From Psychrobacter sp. FME13 (GTDB lineage Bacteria > Pseudomonadota > Gammaproteobacteria > Pseudomonadales > Moraxellaceae), in assembly GCF_014861395.1 (NCBI RefSeq), contig NZ_RRYV01000003.1, positions 1-64,000 of the forward strand: a DNA stretch of 64,000 bases, written 5' to 3'. The notes beneath the pieces were generated by a model. That model searched no databases. It saw nothing but the letters and a program-made list of their open reading frames with translations, and was not told where the DNA came from. Position 1 is the first letter of the stretch. Every line of letters starts with the position of its first letter. The translations under genes were made by a program, and so were the position numbers. Shown one piece after another: positions 44,157 through 55,541 of the stretch.

Positions 44157-45638
44157 TCAATATAGTCGCTGATAGGTAATAGGTTTTGTAAACTCACCTG
44201 TCTTGGTGACGAGATCATCATTAATCTTATAACCACCTGTATTCATTGATTGTCCAAGCCATGAATTGTGCCCTGAGAGTACCTGACCCTGTGCTGTTAG
44301 ATTATTTTTCATACCTATCTGATGGTTTTCATCATTTGCTACCAGTGCTTGGCTGTCTTGAATAAATTGAGCACTCAATGGCTGCTGCGCATCCTTAAAA
44401 ATATACTGTAACGCCGATACTTGCCCTCCAGTGGCTTGAACTAGTTGTGGAATAATCTGCTCAACCAATGCACTTTGTAACTGTTCAAGACTAGTGACGG
44501 AAAACAAAAAAGCATGACCCAATTGCGAATCGACTCCTAACGTCTCAATAATACGCCTGTTTAGACCAGTTAATAATCTCGCTAAATCTATAATTTCTGA
44601 GTCATCACTTGCGAATGTTTTTGGTGCTTCTACCTCTTTTGTATTAAAACTGATCATTGGTAATAATTCGGGCTGCGGTGGACAATCAACAAAGCGAAAA
44701 CGACGACGCAGTGCCATATCTAGCGGTGCTAAAGAATAGTCTTGAGTGTTCATGGTCGCATAAATATCGACATTAGCAGGTACACTAAAGGTCCGACCGG
44801 AATATGCTAGATTGATCGTCATGGCATTTGCCATACCTGTACGTTTATCCGACTCAATCAAGCTAAGTAGCTCACCAAAGACTCGTGAGACGTTAGCACG
44901 ATTTATTTCATCGATCAGCATGGCATAGCGCTGTTTCGGATTATTTGCTGCACGCTGACATAACGTTAAAAATGCGCCATCTTGAATCGCATAGCTCATC
45001 TGAGACGCACCGTTATTGAGGTTATTTGATTGACTGCTGGCTGCCATCACAGGACGAATACCTTCGACAAATTCTTCATAACCATAAGCCTGATGAAAAC
45101 TCACCATACTAAACCGCTGCTGACTAAAAACTTGGTTTTGGCTGGTGTTATTGTCACGCTTTGCCTGCTGAAATTCTTCTAACTGCTGCGATAAACCCGT
45201 TAATAACGCCATGCTTTCTGGTAACAAATACCATGCTCCACTATTATCTTTATCAAAGTAAGCTTGGCTGGCACGATTCTCGAAACTCACTGTCTTAGAG
45301 TCAGCAGGGCTATGCCTGCGCAACTCTAACCATGCAGTGCTGCTAAGATTACTCTCACGAGCATTTTGCGAGGCTTTTGCGACAAAAAATTCATGACTGA
45401 CAATTTCAGGCACTTTGACCAAGTCTTGATGGTTAGATTGTAAGTCTAAAAATATCAGACAGACAACATCACGCCAACTGAGTGCTTGCAACAACTGTTT
45501 CAGCAAATCTTCATCATTCGCTCTAGGCAGATAGTCGGTATATTGCTTGGCAATTTGTAACAGTCGATAGGTTTTACCTGTACCAGCAACCCCTGTATAA
45601 ATAATATTGGTCGGCTTATGAATTGATGTATCAGGCAT
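44157..45638 (-). CDS. mcrB: McrB-type AAA+ GTPase subunit lacking the N-terminal DNA-binding domain
   Basis: 493 aa. The P-loop GVAGTGKTYRL begins at residue 16, so the roughly 160-residue DNA-recognition domain of E. coli McrB is absent. Further motifs are Walker B MLIDEINRANVSRVFGELLSLIE, sensor TMNTQDYSLAPLDMALRRRF (NTQD where McrB has NTAD) and FRFVDCPP. An insertion of about 150 residues between Walker A and B contains FENRASQAYFDKDNSGAWYL, of a kind also seen in other McrB-like GTPases. It should form the hexameric motor that, with McrC, restricts modified DNA. What recognises the modification here is not evident. Confidence 0.87.
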   Translation of the reverse strand: MPDTSIHKPTNIIYTGVAGTGKTYRLLQIAKQYTDYLPRANDEDLLKQLLQALSWRDVVCLIFLDLQSNHQDLVKVPEIVSHEFFVAKASQNARESNLSSTAWLELRRHSPADSKTVSFENRASQAYFDKDNSGAWYLLPESMALLTGLSQQLEEFQQAKRDNNTSQNQVFSQQRFSMVSFHQAYGYEEFVEGIRPVMAASSQSNNLNNGASQMSYAIQDGAFLTLCQRAANNPKQRYAMLIDEINRANVSRVFGELLSLIESDKRTGMANAMTINLAYSGRTFSVPANVDIYATMNTQDYSLAPLDMALRRRFRFVDCPPQPELLPMISFNTKEVEAPKTFASDDSEIIDLARLLTGLNRRIIETLGVDSQLGHAFLFSVTSLEQLQSALVEQIIPQLVQATGGQVSALQYIFKDAQQPLSAQFIQDSQALVANDENHQIGMKNNLTAQGQVLSGHNSWLGQSMNTGGYKINDDLVTKTGEFTKPITYQRLY

Positions 45639-45973
45639 AGCTTTATCCAGCAGATGAGAAGTACTTAAAAGAATAAAAAACGCTCGAAAATGCTATTACT
45701 ATAACGTTGCTCATCATAAAGCATCTAACAACATTACTGTTAACAATATAGCTTGTAACGAGGTTGTTTCTAGCATCTAAGACATGATGAAGTTACTGTT
45801 GGTTTTTAAGCGCAGCAGTTCATTCTAATAATAGTCGAGCGACAATAGTTAATGTAACATAGTGGTTATAGCAGCTTTTATAATACTCAGTATTTTTCTG
45901 CTACGATAGCCAGATATCGGATATGGCCTAAGACTCACACCTCATTCAATCCATATAAGTTAAGGAATTTTGT
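45639..45973. other. Intergenic region between mcrB and the DUF4442 gene
   Basis: 335 bp separating divergent genes. A+T-rich; presumed to hold both promoters. No repeat or RNA gene seen. Confidence 0.45.
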
Positions 45974-46678
45974 ATGTCAGGATTATTAAAAAAACTCCCT
46001 ACTAAGCTGACCAGTAAATTACCAGTCAAAATGACTGACAATACAAAATCGCCAGCCGAAAAACAAACCAGCACGCTCAAACCTATTAATAACCAATTCA
46101 CCAAACTGTTATCCGTGACGAAGTACTTACCCGCCAGCGCCCGATCGAGCATTTTATCCAAAGCCTTTGGTAAAGTAGTGCCGTATGTTGGCACGACGGG
46201 GGTCTATTATGAAACGGTCGACCCCAATCAGGTGGTGGTTAGCTTAAACAATACCAAGGCTGTACAAAATCATATCGGCTCTATCCATGCCGTTGCAATT
46301 ACCTTGCTGGCCGAAACAGCCACAGGTTTTATCTTGGGTTTAAATTTACCCTCTGACCGTATCCTATTGATTAAATCTTACTCGGTTAATTTTTATCGTC
46401 CTATCAAAAAAGGCCAAATTGCTGCAGTCGCAAGCTTATCTGATGAACAGCGTTTAGATATCTTGAACACCCCAAAAGGTGAAATGGTTATTCCTTGCGT
46501 GATTGATGACCGTGAGTCTGATAGTGAACGTGACCCAATCGTGGTTGAGATGACATGGGCTTGGATACCTAAGTCTGAACTAGAAGCACGCCGTAAAGGT
46601 AAAGAAAATAACAAAGTCACAGAAGTTAATACTGACACTGAAACCACCACAGAGCCCGAAAAAACAAACCAGCTATAA
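45974..46678 (+). CDS. DUF4442 hotdog-fold protein
   Basis: 234 aa. After a basic, Ser/Thr-rich N-terminal stretch of about 40 residues, the DUF4442 hotdog (acyl-CoA thioesterase-like) domain is visible (NHIGSIHAVAITLLAETATG, IKSYSVNFYRPIKKGQIAA). The family is related to PaaI/YiiD thioesterases but its substrate is unproven. The C-terminal 30 residues are charged and low-complexity. AAGGA precedes the ATG. Wax ester synthase lies 1.5 kb downstream, but thiG separates them, so a shared lipid role is only suggestive. Confidence 0.8.
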   Translation: MSGLLKKLPTKLTSKLPVKMTDNTKSPAEKQTSTLKPINNQFTKLLSVTKYLPASARSSILSKAFGKVVPYVGTTGVYYETVDPNQVVVSLNNTKAVQNHIGSIHAVAITLLAETATGFILGLNLPSDRILLIKSYSVNFYRPIKKGQIAAVASLSDEQRLDILNTPKGEMVIPCVIDDRESDSERDPIVVEMTWAWIPKSELEARRKGKENNKVTEVNTDTETTTEPEKTNQL

Positions 46679-46764
46679 ACAAATGAGCGGTAGTTCATAT
46701 CACTACAGGTAAGTACGGTAGCAGATCACTTAGGGCGTATTCAACGCACCTTTATACCATTAGC

Positions 46765-46871
46765 TATAGTCAAAAAACTCTAAAATAAATACAGAACTAC
46801 TGACTGCGGATTATACTGTAGTACCTCTAAGGAAGGTAGTACAGTAGTGGTTTGGTAGTTTGCCGGCTATA
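46765..46871. repeat. MITE-like repeat, family 2, copy 2
   Basis: About 107 bp bounded by TATAGTC and GGCTATA. It shares AACTCTAAAAT near the left end and GTAC(A/C)TCTAAG in the middle with the copy at 15278-15387. It lies 45 bp before the thiG -10 site. Confidence 0.7.
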
Positions 46872-46915
46872 AATGGTTAAACTGGGTAAAGATTGTCAGT
46901 AAGCACGCATGAGTT

Positions 46916-46924
46916 TGTTATAAT
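46916..46924 (+). promoter_or_regulatory. Extended -10 promoter candidate for thiG
   Basis: TG-T-TATAAT, a perfect extended -10, about 185 bp before the thiG ATG. A TTGTCA lies upstream at 46893 but at a spacing of 20 bp. Confidence 0.5.
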
Positions 46925-47108
46925 AGTTTCTCATTTCGCGCACGTAACAAGGCTTGCCTTTAATGCTAGACGCTTTCTTATCTCATCGTCACCATTATCA
47001 TCAAAAGCAACTGTCTATTACCGAATAACGACCTGCGTTGAATGACCTTTACAGTTAATCTTGCTCTTTGTTTGTTACCTTTGTTCGCCCGCTATTAGGA
47101 TTATCCTT

Positions 47109-47936
47109 ATGTCACAACAAGCCGTTTCTCCTACTACTAACCTTACTCCACTTTCACAAGATACTTTTACTGTAGGCACTCGTACATTTTCTTCTCGACT
47201 GCTGGTTGGTACAGGAAAGTATAAAGACATGACCGAAACTGGTGCTGCTATTGCCGCGTCAGAAGCTGAGATTGTCACGGTTGCTATCCGCCGAGTCAAT
47301 ATTGGACAAAATAGTAACGAACCTAACTTATTGGACGTTATCTCACCCGATAAATACACCATCTTGCCCAACACGGCTGGCTGTTTTGATGCTGAGACTG
47401 CTGTTCGTACTTGTAAGCTGGCACGCGAGCTATTAGGTGGGCATAATTTGGTTAAGCTTGAAGTTTTGGGTGATGAAAAAACCTTATATCCAAACGTAAT
47501 GGAAACGTTGAAAGCTGCCAAAGTATTGATTGATGATGGTTTTGAAGTGATGGTCTATACCTCAGATGATCCTATCGTTGCACAGGAACTAGAGAGCATG
47601 GGCTGTGTCGCCATCATGCCACTTGGTAGCTTGATTGGTTCAGGTCTTGGTCTGCTCAATCGTCACACGCTCAGTTTAATCATTGAAAATGCTAAGGTTC
47701 CCGTACTGGTAGATGCTGGCGTTGGCACAGCCTCAGATGCTGCACTGGCGATGGAACTTGGCTGTGATGGCGTACTCATGAACTCTGCGATTGCCAATGC
47801 TAAAAATCCAGTCATGATGGCGCATGCCATGAAACATGCTATGTGGGCAGGTCGCGAAGCATTTTTAGCAGGTCGCATGCCGGTACGTAAAATGGCAACT
47901 GCTAGCTCGCCACAAACTGGCTACTTTTTTCAGTAA
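47109..47936 (+). CDS. thiG: Thiazole synthase ThiG
   Basis: Forms the thiazole phosphate of thiamine from DXP, dehydroglycine and ThiS thiocarboxylate. 275 aa from the ATG at 47109 (TTAGGAT upstream); the longer frame to 47061 adds an unrelated 16 residues. TIM-barrel motifs are present: [11 protein letters not shown] near the start, AVRRVN as [26 protein letters not shown], and the phosphate-binding [20 protein letters not shown]. thiS is not adjacent, unlike in many bacteria. DXP is made by dxs 3.9 kb further on. Confidence 0.96.
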   Translation: MSQQAVSPTTNLTPLSQDTFTVGTRTFSSRLLVGTGKYKDMTETGAAIAASEAEIVTVAIRRVNIGQNSNEPNLLDVISPDKYTILPNTAGCFDAETAVRTCKLARELLGGHNLVKLEVLGDEKTLYPNVMETLKAAKVLIDDGFEVMVYTSDDPIVAQELESMGCVAIMPLGSLIGSGLGLLNRHTLSLIIENAKVPVLVDAGVGTASDAALAMELGCDGVLMNSAIANAKNPVMMAHAMKHAMWAGREAFLAGRMPVRKMATASSPQTGYFFQ

Positions 47937-48070
47937 AATTTTGACTTAGTGAGATTGCATCACACTTAGCATTTGTTGAATATAATAAAAAGTCAGCCAC
48001 ATAACAATAAGAAAATTTGACGGTAGACCCGCTTATATTGAGAGGTTATTTTAATAACTGCCTAAAACTT

Positions 48071-48148
48071 ATTGAGCAGTCATATAGTTTCAATACCATA
48101 TAGCTTCAATGTCATATAGTCCTAATACAGACTATATGATTGCTTAAT
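48071..48148. repeat. Three 16-bp tandem repeats inside a larger inverted repeat
   Basis: Units of 16 bp (CATATAG-type) at 48081, 48097 and 48113. The third forms a perfect 9-bp dyad with 48130-48138 (CATATAGTC/GACTATATG). Outer arms 48071-48088 and 48131-48148 pair at 16 of 18 positions. It sits upstream of the wax synthase gene and could be a regulatory site or another small mobile element. Confidence 0.75.
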
Positions 48149-48199
48149 AGGCGCTCATGATAGCTTCTCATTTAACGTATCGTCATAAAAGGATTTATT

Positions 48200-49621
48200 A
48201 TGCGACTTCTCACAGCAGTCGATCAATTATTTTTGTTTCTTGAGTCGCGTAAACAACCCATGCATGTTGGTGGCTTATTTGTATTTGAAGTCCCAGATGC
48301 AGCAGATAGTGATTTTGTCTATCAATTAGTGAAGCAGATGCAGGATTCCTCTGTACCACCGACCTTTCCTTTTGATCAGGTTTTGGAGCATTTGGTATTT
48401 TGGAACAAAGACAAAAACTTTGATGTCGAGCATCATCTTCATCATGTCGCGCTGCCAAAACCTGCACGAATACGTGAACTGCTGATGTATGTGTCAAGAG
48501 AGCATGGACGTTTGCTTGATCGCGCCATGCCTTTATGGGAATGCCATGTAATTGAAGGTATCAACCCAGAGAATGAGGGCGATCCTGAACGCTTTGCTTT
48601 ATACTTTAAAATTCATCACTCCTTGGTCGATGGCGTAGCAGCCATGCGCCTCGTACAAAAATCTCTCTCACAATCGCCGCTTGAGCCAGTGACACTACCA
48701 ATTTGGTCTTTAATGGCACGTCATCGTAATCACGCAAACACGATATTACCTTCAAGAAGATCCATTAGGCGTATCGTTAAAGAGCAAGTATCTACTATTA
48801 AACCTGTATTTACAGAACTGCTAGATAACTTCAAAAATTCTGGCGATGAGGGTTATGTCGGTACCTTTGATGCACCAATGAGTATCTTGAATAAGCGTAT
48901 TTCAGCCTCACGGCGGATAGCTGCACAGTCTTATGATATACAGCGCTTTAATGATATTGCCCAAAGACTACAAATCAGTAAAAACGATGTGGTCTTAGCC
49001 GTTTGTGCTGGAGCACTGCGTCGATACTTGATATCGATGGATGCCTTACCAAGTAAGCCTCTCATTGCTTTTGTACCGATGTCACTGCGTACGGATAACA
49101 GCATATCAGGCAATCAGGTGTCATTTGTTTTGGCCAATTTGGGCACGCACGTCAATGATCCATTACGTAGGATAGAGCTGATTCATCGTAGTATGAATAA
49201 TAGCAAACGTCGATTCCGCCGAATGAATCAAGCACAAGTCATCAACTATAGTGTCATCGCCTATGCTTGGGAAGGTATTAATTTAGCCACTGGCCTATTT
49301 CCAAAAAAACAAGCTTTTAACCTTATTATTTCAAACGTGGCTGGTTCCAAGAAGCCTCTATATTGGAATGGTGCGCGCTTACAATCTTTGTATCCTGCTT
49401 CTATTGTATTCGATGGACAAGCCATGAATATCACCTTAGCCAGCTATTTGGATAAGATCGAGTTTGGTATTGCCGCTTGTAGTAAAGCATTGCCGCATGT
49501 ACAAGACATGCTCGAGCTGATAGAAAAAGAATTAACGCTATTAGAAATAACAAGCAAAAAACTCGAATTTCAAGGTATTACCGTTAAAGATAATAAAACA
49601 ATAAAAAAGCTGGCTCCTTAA
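48200..49621 (+). CDS. Wax ester synthase/acyl-CoA:diacylglycerol acyltransferase (WS/DGAT)
   Basis: Esterifies acyl-CoA to long-chain alcohols or diacylglycerol, making storage wax esters and triacylglycerol. 473 aa, full length for the family (Acinetobacter AtfA is about 458). The catalytic HHSLVDG motif covers H139, H140 and D144. The C-terminal WES domain is present (NLIISNVAGSKKPLYWNGAR, FGIAACSKALPHV). AAAGGA precedes the ATG. The final codons run into the terminator hairpin, with the TAA stop located in its loop. Confidence 0.93.
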   Translation: MRLLTAVDQLFLFLESRKQPMHVGGLFVFEVPDAADSDFVYQLVKQMQDSSVPPTFPFDQVLEHLVFWNKDKNFDVEHHLHHVALPKPARIRELLMYVSREHGRLLDRAMPLWECHVIEGINPENEGDPERFALYFKIHHSLVDGVAAMRLVQKSLSQSPLEPVTLPIWSLMARHRNHANTILPSRRSIRRIVKEQVSTIKPVFTELLDNFKNSGDEGYVGTFDAPMSILNKRISASRRIAAQSYDIQRFNDIAQRLQISKNDVVLAVCAGALRRYLISMDALPSKPLIAFVPMSLRTDNSISGNQVSFVLANLGTHVNDPLRRIELIHRSMNNSKRRFRRMNQAQVINYSVIAYAWEGINLATGLFPKKQAFNLIISNVAGSKKPLYWNGARLQSLYPASIVFDGQAMNITLASYLDKIEFGIAACSKALPHVQDMLELIEKELTLLEITSKKLEFQGITVKDNKTIKKLAP

Positions 49622-49636
49622 CGGAACCAGCTTTTT
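49603..49636 (+). terminator. Terminator overlapping the end of the wax synthase gene
   Basis: AGCTGGCTCC (49608-49617) pairs with GGAACCAGCT (49623-49632) with one mismatch, then T5. The stop codon TAA (49619-49621) is inside the loop. Confidence 0.85.
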
Positions 49637-49696
49637 ATGTACAGGCTATGAAATACAGCCCTCTCAACACTAATGTCTATCTATACTAAGACCTAT

Positions 49697-50524
49697 CTAT
49701 ACCGCATCGCCCCATAGTGGCACAACCACTTGCATGAGCGGTTTCAATAATTTGACATTACATGCAAATATCGAACCTGATGTCATCGAGTTGTGCGCAC
49801 CTGTATGATCGACCACCACACCACGTGCTTCAGTGACGATAAGCTCGCCAGCAGCGATATCCCACGGCTTAATAGACATTTCAAAATAACCATCAAAACG
49901 ACCAGCTGCTACATAGCATAGATCTAGTGCTGCTGACCCTAAACGACGAATTTGACCGCCCGCTTCAGAGACTTTTTGTAAGCTTTCGAAGTGCTCTTTA
50001 GCATAAGACACAACCTCGCCATTGCGTTTACGCTCTAGCGGATGACCCGTAGTAAATAAACCACCATCAATGGTTTTGCGTTCGCTGACATTGATACGGC
50101 GCTGATTCAAACGAGCACCTTTACCACGGCTAGCAGAGAACATCTCATCACGAACAGGATCATAGACCACACCATGCTGAGTAACACCTTTATGCTGTAC
50201 CGCAATAGATACACAGAACTGTGGCACGCCATGAACAAAGTTTTTGGTGCCATCTAGCGGATCAATGATCCAGCACCAGTCAGCATCTTCACCGATACCT
50301 TCTTGCATACCAAACTCTTCACCCAAAAATGAATGATTTGGATAGCTGGCTTTTAGCGTCTCAATCGTCAGCTCTTCACTGAAACGATCAATACGCGTGA
50401 CCAATCCGTCGAGCCCTTTCGACTCGATATCCAACTCGATTTTGTGGCGGTTTTGATGCGCATATAAAATCTCTTTACCAACTTTTTCAGCAGTACGCGC
50501 TGCGATGACGACCATGGGTTCCAT
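49697..50524 (-). CDS. suhB: Inositol monophosphatase family protein SuhB
   Basis: 275 aa from the ATG at 50524 (MEPMVVIAARTAEKVG); the longer frame to 50590 adds non-conserved residues. Metal-binding motifs are FLGEEFG, WIIDPLDGTKNFVHG and WDIAAGELIVTEARG. In E. coli SuhB also joins the rRNA antitermination complex with Nus factors, which may be its main role. It is convergent with the wax synthase gene. Confidence 0.94.
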   Translation of the reverse strand: MEPMVVIAARTAEKVGKEILYAHQNRHKIELDIESKGLDGLVTRIDRFSEELTIETLKASYPNHSFLGEEFGMQEGIGEDADWCWIIDPLDGTKNFVHGVPQFCVSIAVQHKGVTQHGVVYDPVRDEMFSASRGKGARLNQRRINVSERKTIDGGLFTTGHPLERKRNGEVVSYAKEHFESLQKVSEAGGQIRRLGSAALDLCYVAAGRFDGYFEMSIKPWDIAAGELIVTEARGVVVDHTGAHNSMTSGSIFACNVKLLKPLMQVVVPLWGDAV

Positions 50525-50926
50525 AAATAACCTATTTGCTTGATGAATGAATATAAAAATCAGACTAACTTTGTGCCCACAACATGCCAATTAGACTAGC
50601 CGCATCACACCACATCTATGCGATTTAAAAAACGTGTCTTTTATCAATAAAAACTGATAAACGACAACCGCATTATACTAAAATTGTTCGAGAAAAACGA
50701 AAAAACCATTACATTCGCCAAACCAACCTATGTTTTGGTGGTCATTACAAACTGCGCAAGTTGTAAAAAAGTCAGCACCCACGGCTAAGTAGGCGTCATT
50801 TCTATGTATGAGTGTCTTATTAACTAAAATCGCCACTCTGTCTCAAGAGCGTTGCGAGCTCAATACTGTCAATCTTAAAAACTGCAATCTTTAAAACTGG
50901 TAGTATATCAAAAATCAGAATACTAC
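50525..50926. other. suhB-dxs intergenic region
   Basis: About 400 bp; both flanking genes are on the minus strand. No gene, repeat or RNA element recognised. Confidence 0.4.
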
Positions 50927-52975
50927 TTATGATAATAGCTGCTGAAGCTGCTTAACCACACCATCAGTATCCAACCCACAATCGGTCATTTGTTCGGCTT
51001 GTGAACCATGCGCAATAAAGCGATCAGGAATGCCAATATTACAAATCACAGGGGAATAATGCTTAAAAGCAATCGACTCGTTGAGCAAATATTCGTTTAC
51101 CGCACTACCTGCGCCGCCCATCAGTACATGCTCTTCTAAAGTTACGATATGGGTAATGCCTCGGGCTAGTAACAAATCTAACAGTTCAGTATCTAGCGGC
51201 TTTACCCAACGCATATTGACCAAATGCACCTGGCAATTTAATGCCATCTCATCAGTGGTAATAGCTTCTGCTGCTTGCTGAGCCGTTGCCACCATCGTAC
51301 CAAACGCTAGCAATGCTACTTGCTTGGGCGCATTATCGCTACCTGATACAGACTCAACTGTCGCTTGACCGATTTTGTAAGTTTGTAAAGGCTGTTCGAT
51401 AATAGCACCTGTTCCAACACCGCGTGGATACCGTACTGCCGTACATCCTTGATATTCATAGCAGGTATTGAGTAGATGATAACATTCGTTTTCATCTTTT
51501 GGTGCCGCAATCACCATATTTGGCACACAACGTAAAAAGCTAAAATCAAACACGCCAGCATGGGTGGCCCCATCTTCACCGACCAAACCTGCTCTATCAA
51601 TCGCAAACATCACATCAAGATTTTGCAACGCAACATCATGAATCAGCTGATCATAACCTCGCTGCAAAAACGTAGAGTAAATCGCGACAATTGGCTTAAC
51701 ACATTGCGTTGCCATACCAGCGGCTAGCGTGACAGCATGTTGCTCAGCGATGGCCACATCAAAAAAACGCTCTGGATAATGACGAGCAAACTCAATCATC
51801 CCCGAACCTTCTTCCATCGCAGGCGTGATGGCAAGCAGATTCTTGTCTTCGGCTGCTTTATCACATAAAAACTGTCCAAACACTTGCGAATACTTTAATG
51901 CAGGCTTATTTTCTACCGCTTTAGCCGTTTTAGCTTTCGCTTCGCTCTCTTCAACAGGTAGCTTACTGATAGCATGATAGCCGACCGGATCTAACTCAGC
52001 AGGCGCAAAACCTTTACCTTTCGTGGTATAAACATGAACTAAAACAGGACCTTTTAGCTGCTTAGCCAATGATAGTACCCGTAGCAGCTCAGGAATATTG
52101 TGACCATCAAACGGACCAAAGTAGGTAAAACCAATGGCTTTAAATAAATTATCTTCTACTTGCGGAACATCGCGCATCTCTTTGTGACGCTTTCGACGAT
52201 CAAACCCTTGCATATCGGGACGATGACATAAGACAGGTTCACCGCTATCAGAGATATCAACCTGATAGCCGGACTCCCAAAGCATGGCTAAATGCCGTGA
52301 AAATCCGCCGATAGAACAGGATATAGACATATCATTATCATTAAGGATGACCAGTAGATCAGCATCTTGCTGTACCGCATCATTCATGGCTTCAAATGCC
52401 ATACCACCTGTCATCGCACCATCGCCAATAATACAAGCAACTGTTTGCGATCGACCTTGATAACGCAGCGCTAGGCTCATTCCTAAACCCGCTGAGATAG
52501 AAGTAGATGAATGACCAACACCAAAGGTATCGTACACGGACTCCATACGCTCAGGAAAGGCAGTCAAACCATTTTTAGAGCGAATGCTTCCTAGCTGCTC
52601 ACGACGACCAGTCAATACCTTATGAGCATACGCTTGGTGACCAACGTCCCAAACGATCTGATCTTCTGGAGCATCTAATAAATAATGTAGCGCAATGGTC
52701 AATTCAACCACGCCCAAATTGGCACCAAAATGCCCGCCACTCTGACCAGCTGAGTACAGCAAAAAAAGCCGTAATTCATCAGCTAAGGTAATAAGCTGAG
52801 CTGCGGTAAAAGATTTTAAATCAGAGGGTACATTAATACCATCTAATAACGGCGTATGCGGGCGCACACGCGGAATGACAGCATAAGTCTGCTGCAAAGT
52901 CGACAACTGGGCAGCAGACGTGGTGGCTGATTCAGATACGGACTGAGACTGTGGGGGGTGGGGTGACTGCTGCAT
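50927..52975 (-). CDS. dxs: 1-Deoxy-D-xylulose-5-phosphate synthase
   Basis: Condenses pyruvate and glyceraldehyde-3-phosphate to DXP, the precursor of isoprenoids, thiamine thiazole and pyridoxal. 682 aa from the ATG at 52975; the frame could extend to a TTG at 52996. Thiamine diphosphate motif [16 protein letters not shown], conserved [37 protein letters not shown] and the late [14 protein letters not shown] motif are all present. A Ser/Gln/Pro-rich N-terminal extension of about 35 residues is unusual. The product feeds ThiG, whose gene lies nearby. Confidence 0.97.
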   Translation of the reverse strand: MQQSPHPPQSQSVSESATTSAAQLSTLQQTYAVIPRVRPHTPLLDGINVPSDLKSFTAAQLITLADELRLFLLYSAGQSGGHFGANLGVVELTIALHYLLDAPEDQIVWDVGHQAYAHKVLTGRREQLGSIRSKNGLTAFPERMESVYDTFGVGHSSTSISAGLGMSLALRYQGRSQTVACIIGDGAMTGGMAFEAMNDAVQQDADLLVILNDNDMSISCSIGGFSRHLAMLWESGYQVDISDSGEPVLCHRPDMQGFDRRKRHKEMRDVPQVEDNLFKAIGFTYFGPFDGHNIPELLRVLSLAKQLKGPVLVHVYTTKGKGFAPAELDPVGYHAISKLPVEESEAKAKTAKAVENKPALKYSQVFGQFLCDKAAEDKNLLAITPAMEEGSGMIEFARHYPERFFDVAIAEQHAVTLAAGMATQCVKPIVAIYSTFLQRGYDQLIHDVALQNLDVMFAIDRAGLVGEDGATHAGVFDFSFLRCVPNMVIAAPKDENECYHLLNTCYEYQGCTAVRYPRGVGTGAIIEQPLQTYKIGQATVESVSGSDNAPKQVALLAFGTMVATAQQAAEAITTDEMALNCQVHLVNMRWVKPLDTELLDLLLARGITHIVTLEEHVLMGGAGSAVNEYLLNESIAFKHYSPVICNIGIPDRFIAHGSQAEQMTDCGLDTDGVVKQLQQLLS

Positions 52976-53441
52976 AAACCGTACGATACCTACCAATCTG
53001 CTGACTAGACGTGCTTTAGAATATAAAGATAACTATAGCTAAGCGACGTCAATAATATCTACATCATTATTGATGTGACTGACCATATAATTATTCATGC
53101 TACGCCTACGCGCATATAGCTACGTGGCGTCTAAAAGCAAACACGCCGTCATAATAGACAGCGTTTTTATACCAAGGGTGGATATTATGCCTTATTATTT
53201 TGCATCAATACCGAATGTTCGTGACGACATAGTAATGTAAGGGTAAAGACTTGTCACTGTATCCGTCAAAATAGTATGGCATAATAGCATTTTTTTTTAA
53301 TGGTCGCTTTAATCATCGTGCATCGTCTGTGAACTTTGTGTGTTATTTATAATAAAGACAATCAGCACGCGTGCGTTACGAACAGGTTATACTGCTATTA
53401 CAGACCTCACTGCCACAATTATCGGCTTATGCAGGACATTA
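52976..53441. other. dxs-ribA intergenic region
   Basis: 466 bp between divergent genes. Contains a CATAAT-type -10 candidate near 53279 for ribA. No FMN riboswitch core or other gene was recognised. Confidence 0.4.
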
Positions 53442-55146
<1,705 letters not shown>

Positions 55147-55203
55147 TTTGTACGAATATAATAAGGACTAGAGATGTCTTCCAGACTATTGTCTAAAATA
55201 TTA

Positions 55204-55236
55204 AAATAAGGTCAGCTATAGTAGCTGACCTTATTT
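55204..55236 (+). terminator. ribA-hemF terminator
   Basis: Perfect 15-bp stem (55204-55218 and 55222-55236) with a 3-nt loop and A/T-rich ends. Confidence 0.85.
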
Positions 55237-55326
55237 ATATACTCACTCTTAAAAAACTGTCAGTTACATTAAGGGATTGCGTTCATTCAACTATATATTT
55301 TAGATTATCTTTATTATTGTCCTAAT

Positions 55327-55370
55327 AAATAGTTGTCATTTCAAAAATTACGATGATGTAACAACTATTT
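55327..55370. repeat. 10-bp inverted repeat upstream of cytochrome c' gene
   Basis: AAATAGTTGT (55327-55336) and ACAACTATTT (55361-55370), perfectly complementary with a 24-bp spacer, about 170 bp before the next gene. Possible operator. The remainder of the 395-bp gap shows nothing else. Confidence 0.5.
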
Positions 55371-55541
55371 TAACTATAACTACGTAAATTGTGGTTACAA
55401 TAGAAGTCATATTCTGAAAAAATCATTTAGAGTCGAATACGATTCTAAATGGTTATAAGTAAAGCTTATACCTACACCTTGTTCAAAGCCAGCGTTTGCA
55501 TACACGCATACTATTAGCAATATTTTAAAGGAGTAATCTAT

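Larger units (their letters stand above)
46679..47108. other. DUF4442-thiG intergenic region
   Basis: Holds a TAGGGCGTATTCAACG sequence (46731) like an insertion-sequence end, MITE family 2 copy 2, an extended -10 promoter for thiG and a 21-codon histidine-rich small frame at 46963-47028. No thiS and no TPP riboswitch core were recognised. Confidence 0.5.

Noticed and set aside
53200-53441. FMN riboswitch before ribA
   Set aside because: The conserved AGGATAT...AGCCCG pattern of FMN riboswitches was not found in the leader.
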